Assembly: GCA_900548875.1 (NCBI GenBank)
Contig: URMA01000059.1
Span: 1 to 18,926, forward strand
Direction of reading: 5' to 3'
DNA: 18,926 nt
Source of the DNA: an uncultured Porphyromonadaceae bacterium
GTDB taxonomy: Bacteria; Bacteroidota; Bacteroidia; Bacteroidales; Muribaculaceae
Part shown: positions 1 to 6,325 of the stretch, piece after piece
Layout: every line of letters begins with the position of its first letter
How positions within the stretch are numbered: the first letter of the stretch is position 1
Made by a program: the position numbers and the translations under genes
The notes under the pieces: model-generated
The model's database searches: none
What the model was told of the DNA's origin: nothing
The model's input: the letters and a program-made list of their open reading frames with translations, nothing else

Positions 1-1343
1 TTGCCTGCCAATACGTCGGCTTCATCCTTCATCTGTGCTTCGTCAACGTAAGCCTGTGTGAAGTTGTATTCTGAACCAAGCTGGAATGCCGGGTTGTTGA
101 CCAAATCCGGATAGTTTTCATAAACTACTGCAGGCGGCACATAGCCTTCAGCTTCGAGGAATGCTTTCACATAAGAAGTTTCGTTGGCCTTTACCGTTAC
201 CGGTGCCAGATATTCTTCGGATGCTTCCTTATAGCCTTCGGCTGCATAGGAAAGTGTGTATTCACCCGGTTCAAGGTCAGTGAAGATGAACGCACCGTTC
301 CATTCATTGTCGGTTGTGTAGGTTTTTACGGCCTGACCGTCCTTGCTCAAAGTTACCGTAACACCGTTCAGCGGTTTGTACTGGTCGTCGGTACGGGCAG
401 CCGGAGTGTAGTATTGGTCAGAGAATTTTTCGTGAAGGTCGCGGACGATACCGTAGATTTCACCGGTTGTTTCAGCTTTCCAGCCCATGTAGTCGATAAG
501 GCCTCTTGCATAGAGATGACCTTCGTGGCGGCATACGTCATCGTTCATTGCACGTTGGCGTGCTGGCTGATAAGTGTGGAAGTAGCCTTCAACCAGGAAG
601 CCCGGAACGCTGTGGAGCAGCACGCCGAGGTAGCCTTCGTATTGGTTGCCGTTGTTGGTAATGGTTTGAGAACTTCCATAGAAGGAAATATCACCGCGGA
701 CGTTGGAGTTGTCCATCGAGTAGTAGTTCCATGTCTGGTGTTCGTTGGAATAACTGTAAGGCCAGATATGTTCAGCCATTGCACGGCTGCCCGGGCAAGC
801 CTCTTCATCGTCGGTTCCGCGGTAGAGATAGAGCGGATAGTTGGTGGATGAACCTTCTGTTGCTGCATTGGAGTGAACAGAAATGAAGATATCGAAGTTG
901 TTGGCTTCCACTTCTTCTCGGATTTCCGACAGGTTGCGGTTGTAGGCATTTTCGTTTTCGCCTCCCTTAACGTATGGATAAGGACCCGCTTTTACGTGCG
1001 ACATAACGATGTGCTGGCTCAGGTCAAGAGCTGCACCGACACGAGTCGGATTGTCGTTTGTCTGGTTCTTTGTACGGTCGAAGGGAACACCGGCTTTAAC
1101 CAGTTCGTCCAGCAATGAGAAACACTTCTGGAGGTTGGTGTTCGATTCAAAGAAACCGGTTGTGTCGACATCGGCGCTGTTGTACGGTTGACGGCCGATG
1201 GTTGTCATCGGACGGTCGTTAGGACTCCAGCTACCGTGTCCCGGGTTGATATATATTCTGACTTCTTCTGCCGGTTTGTTGGCAAAAATGCTTCCGCAGG
1301 CCAAAACTGTAAGTGCAGAAGCCATTAATAGTCTGCGTTTCAT
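1..1343 (-). CDS. Secreted N-acetylmuramoyl-L-alanine amidase (amidase_3 type) with C-terminal carboxypeptidase-regulatory-like domain, 3' end cut by window edge
   Basis: The 447 visible residues begin with an export signal (MKRRLLMASALTVLACGSIF, then likely cleavage after the A of IFA; the VLAC stretch could also be read as a poor lipobox). The zinc and catalytic residues of the Amidase_3 family are all visible: NPGHG with His36, Glu66 in GFFESN, His157 in SVHSNA and the late glutamate Glu252 in LVEGYF. Such enzymes cut the bond between MurNAc and L-alanine in peptidoglycan. From about residue 293 to 390 follows a beta-sandwich of the carboxypeptidase-regulatory/SpaA type (EIYGIVRD... PGEYTLSYAAEGY), often a wall- or surface-associated spacer. 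The reading frame is open to base 1, so the C-terminus is missing. The ATG at 1341-1343 is chosen because it gives a signal peptide; it lies 6 nt after the stop of the upstream beta-propeller gene, so the two are probably cotranscribed. Family assignment is strong, the exact substrate is not known. Confidence 0.9.
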   Translation of the reverse strand, partial: MKRRLLMASALTVLACGSIFANKPAEEVRIYINPGHGSWSPNDRPMTTIGRQPYNSADVDTTGFFESNTNLQKCFSLLDELVKAGVPFDRTKNQTNDNPTRVGAALDLSQHIVMSHVKAGPYPYVKGGENENAYNRNLSEIREEVEANNFDIFISVHSNAATEGSSTNYPLYLYRGTDDEEACPGSRAMAEHIWPYSYSNEHQTWNYYSMDNSNVRGDISFYGSSQTITNNGNQYEGYLGVLLHSVPGFLVEGYFHTYQPARQRAMNDDVCRHEGHLYARGLIDYMGWKAETTGEIYGIVRDLHEKFSDQYYTPAARTDDQYKPLNGVTVTLSKDGQAVKTYTTDNEWNGAFIFTDLEPGEYTLSYAAEGYKEASEEYLAPVTVKANETSYVKAFLEAEGYVPPAVVYENYPDLVNNPAFQLGSEYNFTQAYVDEAQMKDEADVLAG

Positions 1344-1349
1344 GTCGTA

Positions 1350-2270
1350 TTATTTAGTTTTTACATTAATGATGTAAGCTTCTCCGCTTGGAGTAGTGAA
1401 TGAAATGATGTTGCCTGCTTTGTTGGCTGAAGGATACATGGCAACCTGCTTTCCGTCGGTCACTTCCTGGCGAACCAGCGTCTTGCTGTCGATTGCGATG
1501 ATCTTGGAGTCAGTGATGTTGTAGCCATTGTCGGAATCCAACATACCGATTACGATGTTGTTGTCATACCATTTCGGAGCGCGGATTACGCCGATAAAAC
1601 GAGCATTCTTGCCGTCGATGTCGCATACATAGGCGCCTTTGGTCGACAGGTAGTAGAGGATTTTTGTTCCGTCGGGCGATACGGACGGCCACAAGTAGCT
1701 TTGTCCGCTCTGTCCGTTAGGAGAAATCACTTCTGTCTTGCCGTTTCGGGTTACGAGCAGTTGACCATACTTGATGGAAACAACCGGAGTGTTTTTGTTG
1801 ACCGATGTGTTGTTGTAGGCTTTTGCTGTAAGTTTGCCGTTGTCGACGGCATAGACTGCCTGATTGCCGACTGTTACGCCTTCAAGGTCGCGTGTGGCTT
1901 TTACGATGGTCTTCACTTCACCTGTCGAAAGGTTCTTGGATTTGAGCGATGTTTTTCTCAATCGGTTTGCATCTACTTCAGTTTCACGGTAGATGATAGT
2001 GTTTCCGTCATCAAGAATTTTTACGTCATAACCAGATCCCTGGGCTGTTGTGACTACCGATAGCTTGCCTGTTGCAAAGTCGTACTTTTGGAGTCCCGGT
2101 TTCAGCTGGTCGGAAACGAGCATGTAGTCGCCGTTCGGACTCATCGTTGAAACGTAAGGTGTTACGCCGTCCGGGAACTTGACTTGCTGGATAGAAGTCA
2201 CGTCGAGGAGTTGCGCAAATCCAATCGCACTGCTGCACAGGAGCATTACTGAAAAAATAATTTTTTTCAT
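1350..2270 (-). CDS. Exported WD40/PD40-like (TolB-type) beta-propeller protein, function unknown
   Basis: A 306-residue protein with a clear Sec signal peptide (MKKIIFSVMLLCSSAIGFAQ, cleavage probably before Gln20). The mature part shows degenerate PD40/TolB propeller blades: VSTMSPNGDYMLVSD near 40-54, PSVSPDGTKILYY near 195-207 followed by a strand ending VCDIDGKN, and YPSANKAGNIISFTTPSG near 279-296. Propellers of this kind usually bind proteins or glycans in the periplasm; no catalytic motif is visible. It directly precedes the amidase gene (6 nt gap), which suggests a role linked to cell-wall processing, but this is inference from position only. Transcription would start in the AT-rich gap after the prs terminator. 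Only a weak -7-like TAAATTTA (2333-2326, minus) is seen there, without a well-spaced -33 element. The protein family is recognisable only at fold level. Confidence 0.8.
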   Translation of the reverse strand: MKKIIFSVMLLCSSAIGFAQLLDVTSIQQVKFPDGVTPYVSTMSPNGDYMLVSDQLKPGLQKYDFATGKLSVVTTAQGSGYDVKILDDGNTIIYRETEVDANRLRKTSLKSKNLSTGEVKTIVKATRDLEGVTVGNQAVYAVDNGKLTAKAYNNTSVNKNTPVVSIKYGQLLVTRNGKTEVISPNGQSGQSYLWPSVSPDGTKILYYLSTKGAYVCDIDGKNARFIGVIRAPKWYDNNIVIGMLDSDNGYNITDSKIIAIDSKTLVRQEVTDGKQVAMYPSANKAGNIISFTTPSGEAYIINVKTK

Positions 2271-2392
2271 AGTGATTGAAATTTAATAGGTTTGTAAATA
2301 AAAGTGTTAAGGTTAATTTCTGATGTAAATTTAGCGGTAAATTTTATATGTTGGTTACAATTTTTTGAAATTTATAGACTTTTAACCATAAA

Positions 2393-2421
2393 AAAAGCAA
2401 CGGAAATTTTCCGTTGCTTTT
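2393..2421 (-). terminator. Intrinsic terminator of prs (possibly bidirectional)
   Basis: Inverted repeat AAAAGCAACGGAAA (2393-2406) / TTTCCGTTGCTTTT (2408-2421). On the minus strand the stem closes 27 nt after the prs stop and runs into seven T residues. The plus strand also has a short T run after the stem, so it could act both ways. Confidence 0.88.
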
Positions 2422-2447
2422 CAGATACACATTATAGATGAAAAACT

Positions 2448-3392
2448 TTATTTAATCAAATATTGTGAGCTGATGGATTCGTATTCGTGTACGCGGCGGA
2501 TAGTGTCGGCGAACAGAGGTGCGATTGAAAGGATAGTTGCTTTCTTGCATTCCTTTTTGAACGGAATACTGTTGGAGAAAATAATTTCAGTCAATGCGCA
2601 ATTGTCCACGCGTTCTGATGCCGGGTCGCTCATGATGGCGTGAGAAGCGAGGGCACGAACTGATTTAGCGCCTTTCGACATCATCAAGTCAGCTGCCTTA
2701 GTGATGGTTCCGGCTGTATCAACCATATCGTCGACGAGGATGACATCTTTTCCTTCAACTTCACCGATAACAGTCATGTTTTCAACTACATTGGCTTTTG
2801 CACGTTGTTTGTGGCAAAGTACCAATGGCACGTTGAGATATTTTGCATAGTTGTTGGCACGCTTGGCACCGCCTACGTCCGGTGTTGCAATAACCAGATC
2901 CTTCAAGTTCAAAGACTCGATGTAAGGAATAAAGATGGATGAAGCGTAGAGGTGGTCAACCGGCACATTGAAGAAACCTTGAATTTGGTCGGCGTGAAGG
3001 TCCATTGTAATCAAACGGTCGATTCCGGCTGCGCTCATTAAGTCGGCAACCAGTTTGGCGGCAATTGATACACGCGGTTTGTCCTTGCGGTCCTGACGGG
3101 CCCAACCAAAATAAGGAACTACGGCAATGACAGATTTGGCTGAAGCACGCTTTGCTGCATCGATCATCAGCAGAAGCTCCATCAGATTGTCGCTGTTCGG
3201 GAAAGTGGACTGTACCAAAAATACTTCGCAACCACGGATAGATTCTTCGAACGATACTTCAAATTCACCGTCGGCAAAATGCTGAATGTTCATTTTACCT
3301 AATTCTACACCAAGTTCAGCACAAATAGCTTCAGCAAGATACTGAGATTTTGTGCCGGAGAAAATCTTAAAAGGAGGCAAGTTGTTGTTCAT
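2448..3392 (-). CDS. prs: Ribose-phosphate pyrophosphokinase (PRPP synthetase)
   Basis: Makes phosphoribosyl pyrophosphate from ribose 5-phosphate and ATP in the cytoplasm, feeding purine, pyrimidine, histidine, tryptophan and NAD synthesis. The 314 residues match the family's normal length. Visible motifs: N-terminal FKIFSGTKSQ, the ATP-contact stretch FGWARQDRK (95-103), the PRPP synthetase signature DLHADQIQGFF (131-141), and the ribose-phosphate-binding loop VDDMVDTAGT (220-229). The open frame extends 26 codons upstream to 3470, but that extension (LFLFLQKIFQLKA) is unlike the family and overlaps the end of the amylase gene, so the ATG at 3390-3392 (MNNNLPPFKIFSG) is the likely start. 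It is the last gene of the patatin-amylase-prs unit (52 nt after the amylase stop) and is followed by a strong terminator. Confidence 0.97.
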   Translation of the reverse strand: MNNNLPPFKIFSGTKSQYLAEAICAELGVELGKMNIQHFADGEFEVSFEESIRGCEVFLVQSTFPNSDNLMELLLMIDAAKRASAKSVIAVVPYFGWARQDRKDKPRVSIAAKLVADLMSAAGIDRLITMDLHADQIQGFFNVPVDHLYASSIFIPYIESLNLKDLVIATPDVGGAKRANNYAKYLNVPLVLCHKQRAKANVVENMTVIGEVEGKDVILVDDMVDTAGTITKAADLMMSKGAKSVRALASHAIMSDPASERVDNCALTEIIFSNSIPFKKECKKATILSIAPLFADTIRRVHEYESISSQYLIK

Positions 3393-3444
3393 AGCTTTGA
3401 GCTGAAAAATTTTTTGCAAAAATAGAAATAAATTATGTATCCGG

Positions 3445-5178
3445 TCACTTCTTTGCAGAAGTTTTTTCATTTTTATTTTTTACGGTTTTGCTTTTCGGAA
3501 ATCTGATTTTCCACAAAGCGGCGCCGTTTCCCTCCAGTTCAATGTGGAAAGGCTCTGATTCAGAGAGCGTTTTCTTTTCCTTTTTTCCAGAAAGCAGTTC
3601 TGTGGCGGTGAATGTTCCTTTCTGCATGTTCAATGTGTCGAAAGCATGTTGGGGAATGTTGATGTCGCACGAGAATCTGCATCCGGCAAAGTTGACGGCA
3701 ATCACAATCGCTTCGTTGTCATACATGCGGATGTAGGCATAGACATTGTGCGGATTGAGTGTAGGATTGTTGTAGTTGACATACATGACGTCGAAGAAAC
3801 TGCCTTTGCTGATGGCCTTCTCTTTCGTGGCAAGGTTCAGAACGGCGGCATAGGTTTCGCGCAGCTGAATTTCGTCGGCCGACAGGTGGTCGTAGTTGCA
3901 TTTGCCGTTATTGTACCATCGTTGCAGAGTTTTTACTCCCCAATAGTCAAAAATCGTAGTACGTCCGTCGCGTCCGCTGAAGCCTTCTGCATCTTCGGCA
4001 CGTTCGCCGAGTTCCTGTCCGGCATATATCATCATCGGGCCGTTGTTGATGGTTGCTGCTACTACCAGTGAGGGCAGGACCAGATGGGCGTTGCCGGCAT
4101 ATTCGCGTGAGGCGAAACGCTGTTCGTCGTGATTCTCAAGGAAGTTGAGCATGTGGCGTGCAATGCCTTCCACAGTCTGCCAACAGCCTGTAATCTGTGC
4201 GGCGGAAATGTTGTGGCACTGGATTCCGCGCAATGTGTCGTAGAGGTTTACCTTGTCGTAGAGATAGTCGAAACCTCCGCGATAAATGTAGTCGCGGTAG
4301 ATGTGCACGTCGTAGAGCTCGGCGATGAATTTGATGTCAGGATATTTTTCCTTAACCTGGGATATGGCCCATTGCCAGAACTCAACCGGCACCATGTGTG
4401 CCATGTCGCAACGGAAGCCGTCGACACCCTTGCCTGCCCAGAAACGCAGTATGTTGAGCATTTTGAACCATGTGTCGGGAATCGGGGAGAAGTGGGTGGA
4501 ACCGTTGCCGTAGTCGATACCGTAGTTCAGTTTTACGGTTTCATACCAGTCGTACTGGTTGGGGAACGCATGGAAACAGTCGTTGCCTGACGCTTTTGCC
4601 GGAAATTCGTTGTAGGCATCGTCACCGCTACCGAGGTCGAAGCTCGGCGAGAATTTCTGGCGGGGAATATAATAGAAATTGTTGTTCGGACTGAAGAATA
4701 CGCTTGTGTCGTCGTCGGCACTGAAATCCTTAATGCCGGCAGGCGCTACATCCGAATGGTATTGGCGCGCCACATGATTTGGAACGAAGTCGATGATTAC
4801 TTTCATGCCGCAGTCGTGGGTACGCTTCACGAGTGCTTCGAATTCCTTCATGCGGTTGGGCACGTCGACAGCGAGGTCGGGATCAATGTCGTAGTAGTCC
4901 TTTATTGCATATGGAGAACCAGCATTGCCTTTGACGATATGTGGATTGTCGGGGCGTATGCCGTAGCGTTCGTAGTTGGTTTTTGTGGCGTGTTCAATTA
5001 CTCCTGTATACCAGACGTGAGTGATTCCCATGTCGGCCAGGGAGTTGAGCACCGTTTCGGTTATGTCGTTCAATTTTCCGCAGCCGTTCTGCTCGATGGT
5101 GCCGTTGGGCACGCAGTTGGTGTTCATGTTGGTGAACAGACGGGTGAAAATTTGATAGATGATAAGTTTGTCGTTCAT
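3445..5178 (-). CDS. Cytoplasmic GH13 alpha-amylase-family glycosidase
   Basis: 577 residues with the (beta/alpha)8 GH13 fold and all four classical conserved regions: I DFVPNHV (130-136), II GFRCDMAH (254-261, nucleophile Asp258), III FIAELYD (acid/base Glu287) and IV FLENHDEQR (346-354, His350 and transition-state Asp351). It hydrolyses or rearranges alpha-1,4-glucans; the precise GH13 subfamily and product cannot be told from sequence alone. No signal peptide is present (MNDKLIIYQIFTRLF is the first barrel strand), so it should act inside the cell, on stored glycogen or imported maltodextrin, unlike the SusA/SusG amylases of the periplasm and surface. The C-terminus carries a lysine-rich tail (about 560-577). 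It starts 1 nt after the patatin stop, indicating translational coupling, and precedes prs. Confidence 0.93.
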   Translation of the reverse strand: MNDKLIIYQIFTRLFTNMNTNCVPNGTIEQNGCGKLNDITETVLNSLADMGITHVWYTGVIEHATKTNYERYGIRPDNPHIVKGNAGSPYAIKDYYDIDPDLAVDVPNRMKEFEALVKRTHDCGMKVIIDFVPNHVARQYHSDVAPAGIKDFSADDDTSVFFSPNNNFYYIPRQKFSPSFDLGSGDDAYNEFPAKASGNDCFHAFPNQYDWYETVKLNYGIDYGNGSTHFSPIPDTWFKMLNILRFWAGKGVDGFRCDMAHMVPVEFWQWAISQVKEKYPDIKFIAELYDVHIYRDYIYRGGFDYLYDKVNLYDTLRGIQCHNISAAQITGCWQTVEGIARHMLNFLENHDEQRFASREYAGNAHLVLPSLVVAATINNGPMMIYAGQELGERAEDAEGFSGRDGRTTIFDYWGVKTLQRWYNNGKCNYDHLSADEIQLRETYAAVLNLATKEKAISKGSFFDVMYVNYNNPTLNPHNVYAYIRMYDNEAIVIAVNFAGCRFSCDINIPQHAFDTLNMQKGTFTATELLSGKKEKKTLSESEPFHIELEGNGAALWKIRFPKSKTVKNKNEKTSAKK

Positions 5179-5179
5179 A

Positions 5180-5971
5180 TTATTTTGACAATTTGTCGAT
5201 TAGTTTTGTACTTTCAATGACTTGGACCGCTTTCTGGTAGCCAATGTTGAAAAGCTTGTCCATCTCCTGTATGCTGAACGCCGTGTAGTTGCTCGCTTCT
5301 TCTGTCTTGATGACAACATCACAGAGGCGCATGTCGGGAGTTGCATTATATTTGACGAGCAGGTCGAAGCTGCGTTGTGCCACGGAAAGCAGTGTCGGCT
5401 TGTAGGGTTTGTTGACGATGGGCTGGCAGTTGGCTCCAATCAGGATGTCACATTGGCGCCGAATGGCCCAAGCCGGAAGATTTCGGACTACGCCTCCATC
5501 CACATAATTGATTCCGTTGATTTTATGAGGACGGAAAATGATGGGAATGGAGCAGGAGGCTATCACTCGGTCGATGATTCCTCCGGATTCAAACTTAACC
5601 GGCACACCGTGGTCGAAGTCCGTCGCGCAGACAATGGTCGGCAGTTTCAGTTCTTCGATATTCGCGACAGGCAGGTTTGCTTTCAGGAATTTTGCCAAAC
5701 CGTCGAGCTTGAAAAATCCGTCTTTGGGAATACCGAGGTTGATGAAATCCGAGAAATGGGAATTTTTGAACATGTCTAGAATCTCCTTGTAGCCGTAGCC
5801 GCTGGCATAGAGTACGGACACAATGGAGCCGGCGCTGACACCCGATATGATTTCGGGCTTTATGCCATATTCGTCAAAAGCCTTCAGTATGCCCACGTGG
5901 ACAAATCCCTTTGCCCCGCCACCGCTCAATGCGAGTCCGACATGGTGTTTTCTTGCTGGTTTGTCAAGCAT
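5180..5971 (-). CDS. Patatin-like phospholipase / acyl hydrolase
   Basis: 263-residue patatin-domain protein. The oxyanion glycine loop LSGGGAKG (15-22), the nucleophile elbow GVSAGS (44-49, Ser46) and the second dyad residue in VDGG (Asp158) are all present, so it is expected to be an active Ser-Asp lipid acyl hydrolase. No signal peptide or membrane segment is seen, so it is probably cytosolic or peripheral on the inner membrane, close in size to bacterial RssA/YchK-like proteins. It is the first gene of the patatin-amylase-prs unit. A good Bacteroidetes promoter lies immediately upstream (TTTG 6022-6019, TAAGTTTG 5998-5991), leaving a leader of only some 15-20 nt. The physiological lipid substrate is unknown. 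Confidence 0.92.
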   Translation of the reverse strand: MLDKPARKHHVGLALSGGGAKGFVHVGILKAFDEYGIKPEIISGVSAGSIVSVLYASGYGYKEILDMFKNSHFSDFINLGIPKDGFFKLDGLAKFLKANLPVANIEELKLPTIVCATDFDHGVPVKFESGGIIDRVIASCSIPIIFRPHKINGINYVDGGVVRNLPAWAIRRQCDILIGANCQPIVNKPYKPTLLSVAQRSFDLLVKYNATPDMRLCDVVIKTEEASNYTAFSIQEMDKLFNIGYQKAVQVIESTKLIDKLSK

Positions 5972-5990
5972 AATGCGATTTTGAATGATA

Positions 5991-6022
5991 CAAACTTACA
6001 ACAAATTAGTAAATCGAGCAAA
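5991..6022 (-). promoter_or_regulatory. Bacteroidetes-type promoter of the patatin-amylase-prs operon
   Basis: On the minus strand a TTTG (6022-6019) is followed after exactly 20 nt by TAAGTTTGT (from 5998), matching the Bacteroidetes sigma-ABfr consensus TTTG / TAnnTTTG. The ATG is at 5971. It begins 19 bp outside the 211-bp inverted-repeat element, so the element does not provide it. Confidence 0.75.
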
Positions 6023-6040
6023 AGTCGGCGTGTAAAATTT

Positions 6041-6251
6041 TAAACCCAAAACGGTCATTCGACCGCCAATCAAGGTTTTGCTATTGATTGTGTGCGATAG
6101 TTGGCTCTTTAGTTGTCTTCCGCATTGCTGTCTGCATCTTGCTTCCTGCTTTTCTCGATGTAGCCCGCTACATCTTCGATAAAGGCAGAAATCAATCTGC
6201 CTGACAGCAATACGCAATCCAATATAAAGTCTAATGACCGATTTGGGTTTA
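6041..6251. repeat. 211-bp MITE-like element with imperfect terminal inverted repeats and nested internal palindromes
   Basis: The ends form inverted repeats: TAAACCCAAAACGGTCATT at 6041-6059 against AATGACCGATTTGGGTTTA at 6233-6251, 18 of 19 positions complementary. The interior has further perfect inverted pairs: 6067-6073/6084-6090 (7 bp), 6124-6132/6203-6211 (ATTGCTGTC/GACAGCAAT, 9 bp), 6157-6164/6167-6174 (GATGTAGC/GCTACATC, 8 bp arms) and 6183-6189/6196-6202 (AGGCAGA/TCTGCCT, 7 bp). CGGTC-ATTC-GACCG at 6052-6065 overlaps the left end. No transposase is encoded. The outermost TA on both sides could be a TA target duplication as in IS630/Tc1-type elements, but this is inference, because the inverted repeat itself would also produce it. 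It fills most of the htpG-patatin gap (5972-6325). It could instead be a structured RNA gene. Confidence 0.6.
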
Positions 6252-6253
6252 TG

Positions 6254-6295
6254 AAAAAGCGACGGGCGAAATGCCGTCGGCAAATCGTCCGTCGC
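6254..6295 (-). terminator. Intrinsic terminator of htpG
   Basis: Stem GCGACGG / CCGTCGC (6259-6265 with 6289-6295) with an inner TGCC/GGCA helix (6272-6275 with 6279-6282), followed on the minus strand by five T residues (6258-6254). It starts about 30 nt after the htpG stop. Its T run ends 2 bp from the end of the neighbouring inverted-repeat element. Confidence 0.8.
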
Positions 6296-6325
6296 TGTAA
6301 CGTATGTGTCCTTTTTCGGAGATGT

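Noticed and set aside
3393..3470. 26-codon upstream extension of prs
   Set aside because: Overlaps the end of the amylase gene and is unlike PRPP synthetase N-termini; MNNNLPPFKIFSG at 3392 gives the family length.
5996..6283. 95-codon open frame on the minus strand in the htpG-patatin gap
   Set aside because: It runs through the htpG terminator and the palindromic element, its translation is rich in Arg, Cys and Gln without domain features, and the palindromes explain its openness. A second frame of the same strand (ending KQDADSNAEDN) looks slightly more protein-like but has no start codon.
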